From positions 52,752-116,751 of the forward strand of contig NZ_FMAH01000017.1 of the NCBI RefSeq assembly GCF_900094545.1: a stretch of DNA of 64,000 nucleotides, written 5' to 3'. Shown here one piece after another: positions 43,094 to 50,718 of this stretch. Source of the DNA: Martinezella miluonensis (GTDB taxonomy: Bacteria; Pseudomonadota; Alphaproteobacteria; Rhizobiales; Rhizobiaceae). Every line of letters starts with the position of its first letter. The stretch's first letter is position 1. A program made the position numbers and the translations under genes. The notes below the pieces were generated by a model that saw nothing but the letters and a program-made list of their open reading frames with translations, made no database searches and was not told the DNA's origin.

Positions 43094-44119
43094 TCAGGGC
43101 AGATTGTCCTTCAAGAAAATGTCGAGACGTATGCGCTCCTGATCGGCGATAACAGCCTGACCGTCGGCAGTCGCCTTCATGACGCGGACGGCGCTGCGCA
43201 CCTCGTGGCCCGCATCCTGATTGAGAACGGCATCAATCGTGCCATCCACCAGCGCCACGCGCGTATGCTGCGTCAGTTCATGCACGACTACTGTCAGCTC
43301 GCGCTCGGGCCGAACGGCTTTCAAGGCTGCAATCAGACCTCTATTGCCGGCGCCGAGGCTATAGATGCCGATAATGTCCTTGTTTTCGGACAGCGCCTTG
43401 GAGACAAGCGACTTCGTCCGCTCGGGATCGTCGCGCCCTTCCAGTACGGGCAGCAGCCGCAGCTTGGGAAACTCCGCCGCCATCACGGCAGAGAACCCCT
43501 GCAAGCGCTCGCGATGGTCGCGCACCAGCATGGAGCCGGCGAGAACGGTGAGATCGCCTTCACGACCGCCGAGGAACCGCCCGAGCAGCCGGGCAGCGGT
43601 GCGGCCGGCGGCGATATTGTCGATGCCGGCATAGTGATGACGGGTGGAATCGGTAAGATCGGAAACCAGCGTGACGACGGGGATGCGCTCGGACACCAGC
43701 CGGTCGACCGCGGCCCGCACCTCAGGCGCATCGGTCGCCACCAGTGCTACGCCGGCAATATCCTGCCCCTGCAATGCGTCGAGCGCTGCAACAAGCGCCG
43801 GCACATCGAAAGCCGGTACTTCGACGATGCGGATATCCGTGCGCTCTATGCTCGCGCGCAAGGTCGCGTGATGCACCTCGGAACGTAGCCCATGCATGAA
43901 GGAATTGTCGCCCGTCGGCACGATGAAAACGAGGGGATAGACGCGGCCCTTGGCCAGATTGGCGGCAGCGACATCGCGGATATAGCCGATCTGGCGGATG
44001 GCCTCCTCCACCTTCTCGCGCGTGACCAGCCGCACGCCCGGCCGCTGGTTCAGCACACGGTCAACGGTGGCGAGGCTGACGCCTGCGGCAGCAGCGATGT
44101 CATGCACGGTCGGTCTCAT
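43094..44119 (-). CDS. LacI-family regulator of the xylose genes
   Basis: The 341-residue protein starts at 44119 following AGGAGGAGCC; the ATG 15 bases upstream lies within or near that site. The helix-turn-helix reads TVHDIAAAAGVSLATVDRVLNQRPGVR, with a later effector domain (YPLVFIVPTGDNSFMHGLRSEVHH and IVEVPAFDVPALVAALDALQGQ). As the first gene of the unit with xylB and xylA, it probably represses them in response to xylose or a metabolite. A 26-base palindrome lies 30 bases ahead of its start. Confidence 0.92.
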   Translation of the reverse strand: MRPTVHDIAAAAGVSLATVDRVLNQRPGVRLVTREKVEEAIRQIGYIRDVAAANLAKGRVYPLVFIVPTGDNSFMHGLRSEVHHATLRASIERTDIRIVEVPAFDVPALVAALDALQGQDIAGVALVATDAPEVRAAVDRLVSERIPVVTLVSDLTDSTRHHYAGIDNIAAGRTAARLLGRFLGGREGDLTVLAGSMLVRDHRERLQGFSAVMAAEFPKLRLLPVLEGRDDPERTKSLVSKALSENKDIIGIYSLGAGNRGLIAALKAVRPERELTVVVHELTQHTRVALVDGTIDAVLNQDAGHEVRSAVRVMKATADGQAVIADQERIRLDIFLKDNLP

Positions 44120-44148
44120 CGGCTCCTCCTGCATAAACCCTTACTGCG

Positions 44149-44174
44149 ATTTCTGATGTACGTAAATCAGAAAT
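44149..44174. promoter_or_regulatory. 26-bp palindromic operator upstream of the xylose regulator
   Basis: ATTTCTGAT (44149-44157) and ATCAGAAAT (44166-44174) flank TACGTA, which is itself palindromic; only one base pair (44158/44165) breaks full symmetry. It lies 30 bases upstream of the LacI start, where it would block transcription of the lacI-xylB-xylA unit. Binding is predicted, not shown. Confidence 0.65.
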
Positions 44175-44209
44175 TTTCACACACTCGATTTTCTGCTCGT
44201 GATCGGAAC

Positions 44210-44237
44210 AAAAAAAGGCCCCTCACGAGGAGGGGCC
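44210..44237 (-). terminator. intrinsic terminator after the efflux pump genes
   Basis: GGCCCCTC (44217-44224) and GAGGGGCC (44230-44237) form an 8-bp stem around ACGAG, followed on the minus strand by seven T residues. It terminates the emrAB transcript before the xylose regulator gene. Confidence 0.88.
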
Positions 44238-44260
44238 ATGCCTTGGGAGCATTCTTTAAA

Positions 44261-44362
44261 AGCATTTCCAGGAAAAGTGCGCAGCGGTTTTCCGTCCGGA
44301 ATGCGTAAGAAAACAAGAGGATAGAGAAATTTCGCATTTCAAAGAAAAGCGGAAGCGCTCTA
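44261..44362. repeat. rhizobial palindromic repeat, copy E
   Basis: A roughly 100-bp copy with AGCATTTCCAGGAAAAGTGC, GCGGTTTTCCGTCCGGAATG, GATAGAGAAATTTCGCATTT and AAAGAAAAGCGGAAGCGCTC. It lies between the end of the efflux permease gene and the terminator, so it is probably transcribed in the 3' untranslated RNA. Confidence 0.85.
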
Positions 44363-44371
44363 AACGCTGGA

Positions 44372-45973
44372 TCAGTGGCCTCCACCTCCGCCGCCCGGCA
44401 CGCCAGGCTTGCTGAGCATGAGAACGCCGAGGATCATCGCCAGGAACAGCACGGTCAGCATCAGGAAAATATCCCCGAAGGACATGACGACCGCCTGCCG
44501 CGTCGCCATGCCGACCATCCGCTTCAAGGCGACCTGTTGGCCATCCAGTCCGGAGGCGTTGAAGTTCGCGGCCATATTGTTCAGTTGGGTAACGGCCGCA
44601 TGGCTGCCCCAATGAATATGGTCGCGCAGATTGAAATAGTGCTGATCCTGCCGGTTCGTCAGCAGTGTATTGATGATCGCGAGACCGACGGCGCCACCGA
44701 GGTTACGCGTCAGGTTGAACAGGCCGGACGCGCCGCGCATGCGGGCGGGCGGCATGGTTCCGAGCGCGATGTTGTTGATCGGCACCATGCAGAGCATCAG
44801 GCCGAAGCCGCGCAATATCTGCGGGATCAGCAGCTCCCAGAAATCCCAATCCACCGTCAGATGCATCATGATGTAGGTACCGGCCGAGAAGCTGGTGAAA
44901 CCGATGATCATCAGGATGCGCAGATCCACCCTGCTCGCCAGGAAGCCGGCAAGCGGCGCCGTAAAGAACATAGCCAAGCCGGACACGAACATCGTCTCGC
45001 CGATCTGCAGCGAATCGTAGCCACGAATGCGCGCGAGAAAGAGCGGATAGATATAAGTCAGGCCGTAAAGGCCTATGCCCATGACAAAGGAGAACATCGA
45101 CCCGAAGGCGAAGTTCTTGTTGGTGAAGGCTCTGAGATCCACGACGGGGAATTCGACCGTAAACGCCCGGTAGAAGAAGATGACCGCGGCGATGGCGGAA
45201 GCAATAGCGCCGACAACGATATAGTTGTCGTTGAACCAGTCGTTCGTATTGCCTTCCTCGAGCACATATTCCAGCGCGCCGAGGAAAACGCCCATCGAAA
45301 ACAGGCCCCACCAGTCGAACTTCTTCATCAGCGACAGTTCGGGCTTGTCGAAATCGATGAAATTCCAGGTGACGATGGCAACGACGATGCCAGGCGGGAT
45401 GTTGACCAGGAACAGCCAGTGCCATGAGAAGGCATTGGAAAGATACCCACCAACGGTCGGCCCGATTGTCGGCGCAAGCGTGGCGATCAGGCCGATGATC
45501 GGCGAGACGACGTTGCGCTTGGACGGCGGAAAGATCGTGAACGCAGCCGCAAAGACCGAGGGGATCATGCCGCCGCCGATGAAGCCCTGCAGGGCGCGGT
45601 AGATGATCATCTGATCGATGTTGGTGGCGGTCGCGGCAAGCGCGCTCGCTGCGGTAAAGCCGGCGGCCGAAATCGCGAACAGGTAGCGCGTGGAAATGAT
45701 GCGTGCCAGCGTTCCCGAAAGCGGGATCATGATGACTTCGGCGATCAGATAGGCCGTCTGAACCCAGCCGATTTCATCCGAGCCGGCGCTGAGGCCGGCC
45801 TGGATTTCGCTGAGCGATGCCGAAACGATCTGAATGTCGAGGATCGACATGAACATGCCTAGCACCATCGCCAGAAAGGCGATGAGCTTTTTCGTGTCGA
45901 TATGATCCGCCGCCGGCGCGGCGGGCCCGGCCACACGTGGGGGGGATCCGGCTGTAGTGCTGGCGGACGACAT
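44372..45973 (-). CDS. emrB: DHA2-family multidrug efflux permease (EmrB-like)
   Basis: The 533-residue protein belongs to the major facilitator superfamily, DHA2 group, with 14 predicted membrane segments. The signature LDIQIVSASLSEIQAGL near residue 45, TAYLIAEVIMIPLSGTLARIIS, IGGGMIPSVFAAAFTIFPPSKRN and GPTVGGYLSN are typical of EmrB. It exports drugs or other hydrophobic compounds using proton exchange, through an EmrA-type adaptor encoded 26 bases upstream. The C-terminus ends in a Gly-rich tail (PGGGGGGH). Both are repressed, it seems, by the divergent TetR gene. Confidence 0.93.
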   Translation of the reverse strand: MSSASTTAGSPPRVAGPAAPAADHIDTKKLIAFLAMVLGMFMSILDIQIVSASLSEIQAGLSAGSDEIGWVQTAYLIAEVIMIPLSGTLARIISTRYLFAISAAGFTAASALAATATNIDQMIIYRALQGFIGGGMIPSVFAAAFTIFPPSKRNVVSPIIGLIATLAPTIGPTVGGYLSNAFSWHWLFLVNIPPGIVVAIVTWNFIDFDKPELSLMKKFDWWGLFSMGVFLGALEYVLEEGNTNDWFNDNYIVVGAIASAIAAVIFFYRAFTVEFPVVDLRAFTNKNFAFGSMFSFVMGIGLYGLTYIYPLFLARIRGYDSLQIGETMFVSGLAMFFTAPLAGFLASRVDLRILMIIGFTSFSAGTYIMMHLTVDWDFWELLIPQILRGFGLMLCMVPINNIALGTMPPARMRGASGLFNLTRNLGGAVGLAIINTLLTNRQDQHYFNLRDHIHWGSHAAVTQLNNMAANFNASGLDGQQVALKRMVGMATRQAVVMSFGDIFLMLTVLFLAMILGVLMLSKPGVPGGGGGGH

Positions 45974-45999
45974 CGTGCGTCTCTCCCGAGCTTGATCGC

Positions 46000-47220
46000 T
46001 TACTTGTCCGGTGCCGTGCGGGTATCGACGTCGACGACGACGCTGAGGCCTGCGCGCAGACGGCCGGTATTGAGCGCATCCTGCGGCAATGCGATGCGGA
46101 CAGGCACGCGCTGGATGATCTTGGTGAAGTTACCCGTCGCGTTTTCCGGCGGCAGCAGCGAGAAGACCGAGCCCGAAGCCGGCGAGATCGATTCGACGGT
46201 GCCGACGATCGGATGATCGCTATAGGCATCGACATGAACATTGACCTTGGAACCGGGAACCAGATGCTGGATCTGCGTTTCCTTGAAGTTCGCGTCGATA
46301 TAGAGCTGCCGGGTCGGCACGATCGCCATTAGCTTCTGTCCGGGAGAGACAAGGTCGCCTTCCTGGACCGAGCGGTTGCCGACGATCCCGTCATAAGGCG
46401 CTTTCAACACGGTGAAGGACAGGTCGCGGGCAGCCTTGTCACGAGCGGCCGCGAGGCCCTTGATCGTGCTTTCGGCCTGACGACGCTGCGCCTGCAGCAG
46501 GTTGATGTTGGCTTGTGCCGAAGCAATCGCGGCATCACCGCCGACCAGGTTGGCCTTGGCTTGGTCGAGCGCGATGTTGGCGCTATCCAAGGCGGCCGTG
46601 GTGCCGACCGACTTGGCTTGCAGTTCAGCAGCGCGCGTCTGGGTGATCTGGGCACCACGAACAGTGGCGTCCAGGGCAACCTTCTGGGCCTGCGACTGGG
46701 CAAGAGCGGCCTGGCCGGCGGCGATCTGTGCATCGATAGTATGGAGTGAAAGCTGTTCGGTGTCGTACGAAGCCTGTGCCTGCTCCAGCGCCAGCTTGTA
46801 GTCACCGTCATCGAGCGTGGCGAGCACGTCGCCGGCTTTGACCTTCTGGTTGGCCACGACGCTCACCTTGGCGACATAGCCCGTGACCTTCGGCGAGATC
46901 GTTGCGATGTCACCGCCGATATAGGCATCGTCGGTGGATACCATGAAGCGGCCGTTCGTCCACCATTCATAACCATACCAGCCGCCTGCTGCGAGAGCAG
47001 CGGCGATGATGATCGGGAAAGCCAGGCTGCGCCGCTTCTTTTCCGGCAGCGGTGGGGCCGCGGGGGCCGGAGATGCGGGCGCAGCCTGGGCGGGGGTCGG
47101 GTTGCCGCGCGTTTCGGCGACAGGAGCATCGGCGGATACGCCTGCTCCCCGAGCTTCCGCTTCGGCATCAGCGGGCTCATTCACGATGCGCGCTACATTG
47201 TTTCCATGACTTGACGACAT
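46000..47220 (-). CDS. emrA: HlyD-family membrane fusion protein (EmrA-like)
   Basis: The 406-residue protein has a Pro/Ala-rich N-terminal stretch, one membrane helix (about 68-86), a biotinyl-lipoyl-like domain (YIGGDIATISPKVTGYVAKVSVVANQKVKAGDVLATLDD), a long helical coiled-coil hairpin rich in Ala and Gln (residues about 155-280) and a C-terminal beta domain. It links the inner membrane permease to an outer membrane channel. It is the first gene of the emrAB operon. Its promoter contains a TetR-type operator. Confidence 0.92.
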   Translation of the reverse strand: MSSSHGNNVARIVNEPADAEAEARGAGVSADAPVAETRGNPTPAQAAPASPAPAAPPLPEKKRRSLAFPIIIAAALAAGGWYGYEWWTNGRFMVSTDDAYIGGDIATISPKVTGYVAKVSVVANQKVKAGDVLATLDDGDYKLALEQAQASYDTEQLSLHTIDAQIAAGQAALAQSQAQKVALDATVRGAQITQTRAAELQAKSVGTTAALDSANIALDQAKANLVGGDAAIASAQANINLLQAQRRQAESTIKGLAAARDKAARDLSFTVLKAPYDGIVGNRSVQEGDLVSPGQKLMAIVPTRQLYIDANFKETQIQHLVPGSKVNVHVDAYSDHPIVGTVESISPASGSVFSLLPPENATGNFTKIIQRVPVRIALPQDALNTGRLRAGLSVVVDVDTRTAPDK

Positions 47221-47244
47221 TGCCCTACCACCGAAAATCTGGGT

Positions 47245-47274
47245 AAAATAATCGAACCGAACGGTTCAGTTCAA
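47245..47274 (-). promoter_or_regulatory. emrAB promoter with embedded TetR-type operator
   Basis: On the minus strand, TTGAAC (47274-47269), a 17-base spacer and TTATTT form a good promoter. The palindrome GAACCGAACGGTTC (47254-47267) sits inside that spacer, exactly where a repressor would block RNA polymerase. Confidence 0.65.
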
Positions 47275-47330
47275 TTGACATAGAGCCTTTTTCACTCCAT
47301 ATCAAGAGATATCGAACCGCGTGGTTCGAT
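47275..47330 (+). promoter_or_regulatory. TetR gene promoter and second operator
   Basis: TTGACA (47275-47280) followed by a weak -10 near 47299 reads toward the TetR gene. The 20-base palindrome at 47311-47330, ATCGAACCGCGTGGTTCGAT, has 8-bp arms and shares GAACC-N4-GGTTC with the emrAB operator. It would allow autoregulation. Confidence 0.65.
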
Positions 47331-47383
47331 TTATTTGGCGAATCTGATTAAGATTCAGAAAAAATGGTCGAGTGAAGGAGACG

Positions 47384-48070
47384 ATGAAACACGAATCGCA
47401 AAATGCCGCTGTGTTGAACGCACCTGTCCCAGGCTCCGGCGGACGCTGGGCTGCCGGCGAAGATCCGGCCAAACGTCATCAAATTCTCGAGGGCGCCAAG
47501 CGTGTCTTTATGAAAATGGGCTTCGATGCGGCGAGTATGAACGACGTCACCCGTGAAGCCGGCGTTTCCAAGGGCACTCTATACGTCTATTTCGCCAACA
47601 AGGAAGATCTGTTCGCCGCCATCGTAAATAGCGAACGTGCGCATTTCGTCGAAATCGTGCGTGCCGCTCTTGTCGATGACGCCGATATTTCGACCAGCCT
47701 TCTCGAATTCGGCAAGGTTTTCGCAACGCACGTGACATCCGATAAGACCATCAGCGCCATGCGGACGGTCGTTGGCGTGCGCGAACGCATGCCAACGCTC
47801 TGTCAACGCTTCTTCACCGGCCCAGACAATCTGCGCACCGTCTTGCGCGGCTTTCTGGAGCGCAAGGCCGAGGCTGGCAGCGTGGAGATACAGGACTTCG
47901 ACCTGGCTGCGCGCCAATTCCTTGAGATGGCCAGTGGCGGTTATTTCAAGTTGCGGCTGTTCGGCGACATGGACGCTCCTCCTTCGGCAGACGAAATCGA
48001 TTATGTCGTGCGCGGCGCTGTGCGCGTCTTCCTCGCGGCTTACGGCACCGATCGCCGGGGTCGGGATTGA
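47384..48070 (+). CDS. TetR-family repressor of the emrAB pump
   Basis: The 228-residue protein starts at 47384 after GAAGGAGAC. The TetR helix-turn-helix is clear (HQILEGAKRVFMKMGFDAASMNDVTREAGVSKGTLYVYFANKEDLFAAIV), followed by an all-helical ligand domain of the TetR_C_7/AcrR type. About 25 residues of flexible sequence precede the DNA-binding domain. It is divergent from emrA, and two matching palindromes lie between. It should derepress the pump when a toxic ligand binds. Confidence 0.92.
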   Translation: MKHESQNAAVLNAPVPGSGGRWAAGEDPAKRHQILEGAKRVFMKMGFDAASMNDVTREAGVSKGTLYVYFANKEDLFAAIVNSERAHFVEIVRAALVDDADISTSLLEFGKVFATHVTSDKTISAMRTVVGVRERMPTLCQRFFTGPDNLRTVLRGFLERKAEAGSVEIQDFDLAARQFLEMASGGYFKLRLFGDMDAPPSADEIDYVVRGAVRVFLAAYGTDRRGRD

Positions 48071-48176
48071 CGCTTCTGCGATTGCCGGCGAGCGGAGGCC
48101 CCCAACTCCGCAATGGTGATCAAGCATCGCCGCGACTGCGCGCATATGACTGGTCCGGCAACCAGGGGAGTTTAGT

Positions 48177-49016
48177 ATGAGCGCGATCGGAAGAGCGATA
48201 TGGTTCATCGAAAGCCATTTCACGTCCGATATCTCGCTGGACGAGATCGCCGAGACGGCTGGTCTGTCGCGCTATCATCTGTCGCGCGTCTTCGGAATGA
48301 CGACAGGCCATTCGATCAGCGGCTATATCAGGAGCCGTCGCCTGAGCGGCGCGGCCCTCGCACTGGTCGACAGTTCCTCCACCATTCTCCAGGTTGCCCT
48401 CGATGCCGGCTATGGCTCGCACGAGGCTTTCACCCGTGCCTTTCGCGAGCAGTTCGGCATGACGCCGGAAAGCCTGCGTAAACAGGGGCACGTTCGCAAC
48501 CTCGCTCTACAGGAGCCGATCAGAATGGACGACACCCGCCTTCCCAAACTCGACGCCCCGCGCTTCGAAAGCCATCCGGCAATGCTGCTTGCCGGCCTTG
48601 CGGAAACCTACGCCCACGAGGCCACGCAGGCGATCCCCTCGCTCTGGCAGAAATTCAACCAGCATTTCGGCCATATTCCCAGCCAGAAGGGCAATGTCGC
48701 CTACGGCATCTGCACCCAGGTGGAAGAAGGCAGCGAAAGCTTTCGTTACATGTCGGCCGCCGAAATCTCCGGCACAGACGACCTGCCCGAAGGCTTCGTC
48801 ACCACGAAACTGCCGCCGCAGCGCTATGCGATCTTCACCCATCGCGGCCATATCTCCGGCATCTCAGCGACAGTGCACCAGATCTTCGGCGAGTGGCTTC
48901 CGCAATCAGGTCATCAGGCGGCCGGTGTACCGGACATGATAGAACGCTACGATGATCGGTTCGATCCGCACACCGGCATGGGCGTGACTGAAATCTGGAT
49001 CCCGCTGAAAGCCTAA
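48177..49016 (+). CDS. AraC-family regulator with GyrI-like effector domain (Rob-like)
   Basis: The 279-residue protein has two AraC helix-turn-helix units at the N-terminus (SLDEIAETAGLSRYHLSRVFGMTTG and ILQVALDAGYGSHEAFTRAFREQFGMTPESLR) and a C-terminal GyrI-like/SOUL-type small-molecule domain (about 120-279; LPPQRYAIFTHRGHISGI). This domain order, DNA-binding first, matches Rob and SoxS-like regulators that sense drugs or organic compounds. It follows the TetR gene on the same strand after 106 bases and is a plausible partner in drug response. Confidence 0.9.
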   Translation: MSAIGRAIWFIESHFTSDISLDEIAETAGLSRYHLSRVFGMTTGHSISGYIRSRRLSGAALALVDSSSTILQVALDAGYGSHEAFTRAFREQFGMTPESLRKQGHVRNLALQEPIRMDDTRLPKLDAPRFESHPAMLLAGLAETYAHEATQAIPSLWQKFNQHFGHIPSQKGNVAYGICTQVEEGSESFRYMSAAEISGTDDLPEGFVTTKLPPQRYAIFTHRGHISGISATVHQIFGEWLPQSGHQAAGVPDMIERYDDRFDPHTGMGVTEIWIPLKA

Positions 49017-49023
49017 TCAGTGC

Positions 49024-49047
49024 CCGCCGCCACGAAAATGGCGGCGG
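49024..49047 (+). terminator. terminator hairpin of the AraC-family gene
   Basis: CCGCCGCCA (49024-49032) and TGGCGGCGG (49039-49047) form a perfect 9-bp stem around CGAAAA, just after the stop codon at 49016. The T run that follows is short. Confidence 0.65.
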
Positions 49048-49059
49048 TGCTTGTACCGG

Positions 49060-49155
49060 AGACGGCACTCCTTACATTACGGCCATTCTTAAAGGCCGGG
49101 GCTGGGGGTCAGCATCGGCAAAGCCGATAGAAAGCTGACAGCGGGGAAATCATCC
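49060..49155 (+). promoter_or_regulatory. structured leader of the TerC gene (terC RNA motif candidate)
   Basis: The leader contains a first hairpin (CGGCC 49080-49084 with GGCCG 49094-49098) and a second, long interrupted hairpin: GTCAGC pairs with GCTGAC and, inside, ATCGGC pairs with GCCGAT around AAA, leaving an asymmetric AGAAA bulge (49108-49139). An alphaproteobacterial terC RNA motif is known upstream of terC genes, and this element occupies the same place. The Mn-riboswitch consensus is not recognisable here. Confidence 0.5.
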
Positions 49156-49899
49156 ATGAATATTGTGGTGCTGATGCAGGATCCGAGCGCGTGGGTCGCG
49201 CTCGTCACGCTCGTGGTCATGGAGGTGGTGCTTGGCATCGACAACCTCATCTTCATCTCAATCCTGACCAACAAGCTGCCCGCCGAACACCGGGACAGAG
49301 CCCGCAAGATCGGCATCGGCCTTGCCCTTGTCATGCGCCTCGCCCTGCTCGGCACCGTCGCCTGGATCGTCCAGCTGACGACCCCCGTCTTCGAGATCCT
49401 CGGCCAGGGCTTTTCCTGGAAGGACATGATCCTCATCGGCGGCGGCCTCTTCCTTATGTGGAAGGCGACGAAGGAGATCCATCACAACGTCGATCCGCAG
49501 GAACAAGGCGAGGATTTCATCGCCAAGTCGACGACCTCGACCTTTGCCGCAGCCATCGGCCAGATCCTGCTGCTCGATCTGGTCTTCTCGATCGACAGCA
49601 TCATCACCGCCGTCGGCATGACGCCGCATCTGCCGATCATGTTCATCGCCGTGATCGCTGCAGTCACCGTCATGCTGGTGGCCGCCAACCCGCTCGCCAA
49701 CTTCATCGAGAAGAACCCGAGCATCGTCATGCTGGCGCTGGCCTTCCTGCTGATGATCGGCACGACGCTGATCGCCGAAGGCATGGGCGTGCATGTGCCC
49801 AAGGGCTATATCTACGCCGCCATGGCCTTCTCCGCCCTCGTCGAGGTGCTCAACATGCTGGCCAGAAACCGCCGGAAAAAGGCATCCGGCGGCCATTGA
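49156..49899 (+). CDS. TerC family integral membrane protein
   Basis: The 247-residue protein has seven predicted membrane helices. Acidic residues in the helices, [15 protein letters not shown] near residue 20 and [16 protein letters not shown] near residue 140, are the family signature and probably bind a metal such as Mn or Ca. Members export Mn or help load secreted metalloproteins; tellurite resistance is a historic name only. The gene has a structured leader that suggests ion-responsive control. It ends before a good bidirectional terminator. Confidence 0.92.
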   Translation: MNIVVLMQDPSAWVALVTLVVMEVVLGIDNLIFISILTNKLPAEHRDRARKIGIGLALVMRLALLGTVAWIVQLTTPVFEILGQGFSWKDMILIGGGLFLMWKATKEIHHNVDPQEQGEDFIAKSTTSTFAAAIGQILLLDLVFSIDSIITAVGMTPHLPIMFIAVIAAVTVMLVAANPLANFIEKNPSIVMLALAFLLMIGTTLIAEGMGVHVPKGYIYAAMAFSALVEVLNMLARNRRKKASGGH

Positions 49900-49904
49900 G
49901 CGAG

Positions 49905-49934
49905 AAAGCCGCACCCCGAAACCGGTGCGGCTTT
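49905..49934. terminator. bidirectional terminator after TerC
   Basis: AAAGCCGCACC (49905-49915) and GGTGCGGCTTT (49924-49934) form a perfect 11-bp stem between the convergent stops of the TerC gene and the secreted protein gene. Confidence 0.85.
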
Positions 49935-49946
49935 AATCTTGCCCGA

Positions 49947-50357
49947 TCAGTCCTGAACGTGGATGTCGACATATTCGCCGACATCGCCGCGTCCGTAAAT
50001 ATCGACCTTGACCCAGACATTGCCGCGAACGATGAGGTTCCCGGCGTCATCGGCGATGTTGCCGTTTGCCAGCATCTCTTCGAGCTTCGCCCGGTTTGAC
50101 GGCAGCGAAAAGAAGCTGTCCCCCTGGTCACCACGGTCGCGGCGGCGATAGGCATGATAGTTCGCGCGGTCCTGTCGTATGATCTGCCAGGGCGCCGTCA
50201 GTCGCTCGCCCTTGGAATTGTAGAGGTCGTCGCTGCCGATATAAGCGCGGTAGGATTCGATCAGCTTCGCCGAGCCGTCGCGTGTAATGGTCGATTGAGC
50301 CGCAGCTACATCGAACATGGCGGCTGTCAACAAAAGGCTCAAAATCAATTTCTTCAT
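49947..50357 (-). CDS. small secreted protein of unknown function
   Basis: The 136-residue protein starts at 50357 after CGAGGAAGC; the reading upstream to 50537 is unlikely. A signal peptide is clear (MKKLILSLLLTAAMFDVAAAQ). The mature part is polar, with IESYRAYIGSDDLYNSKGE, an Arg/Asp-rich patch (HAYRRRDRGDQGD) and a C-terminal beta-rich segment, NLIVRGNVWVKVDIYGRGDVGEYVDIHV. I recognise no family. It is convergent with TerC. Confidence 0.75.
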   Translation of the reverse strand: MKKLILSLLLTAAMFDVAAAQSTITRDGSAKLIESYRAYIGSDDLYNSKGERLTAPWQIIRQDRANYHAYRRRDRGDQGDSFFSLPSNRAKLEEMLANGNIADDAGNLIVRGNVWVKVDIYGRGDVGEYVDIHVQD

Positions 50358-50718
50358 TGCTTCCTCGCGGTGACTGATTGAAGACTTCATTCCGCCACTG
50401 CCGCACAAATTGCAAACAAAATTCGCCGAACTGTTTGCTTTCATGCAGATAGCCTTACGAAGGGTAAAGAGGCCGCGCGCATTGGCAAGTAAGTCCGAAA
50501 CGCGCCGCAGCAAGCCCGGTGGCGCTTTCCTGTCCATCTCGGAGCGCAGTTTCCCTTGACGCCAACCCTTGAATATGGCCTAAGCCAGCCATACGGAAAA
50601 CGCGGAATAGAAGCGGCAAGACGCCCTTTTCCGGCCGGTTTCCTGATCCAGATACACATCTTCGGCTGGACGGCGCTCGTCCCGAGCGCTGCCTGGCCCT
50701 TTATGACGGGCAAACAAG
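50358..50718. other. intergenic region between the secreted protein gene and gltX
   Basis: About 360 bases separate divergent genes. The left part carries short frames fused to the secreted-protein gene without independent initiation signals. No terminator, repeat or structured RNA was recognised; the promoters of both flanking genes should lie here. Confidence 0.5.

Noticed and set aside
49060..49155. Mn-sensing yybP-ykoY riboswitch before TerC
   Set aside because: The conserved loop sequences of that riboswitch are not visible; the hairpins fit a terC-type leader better.
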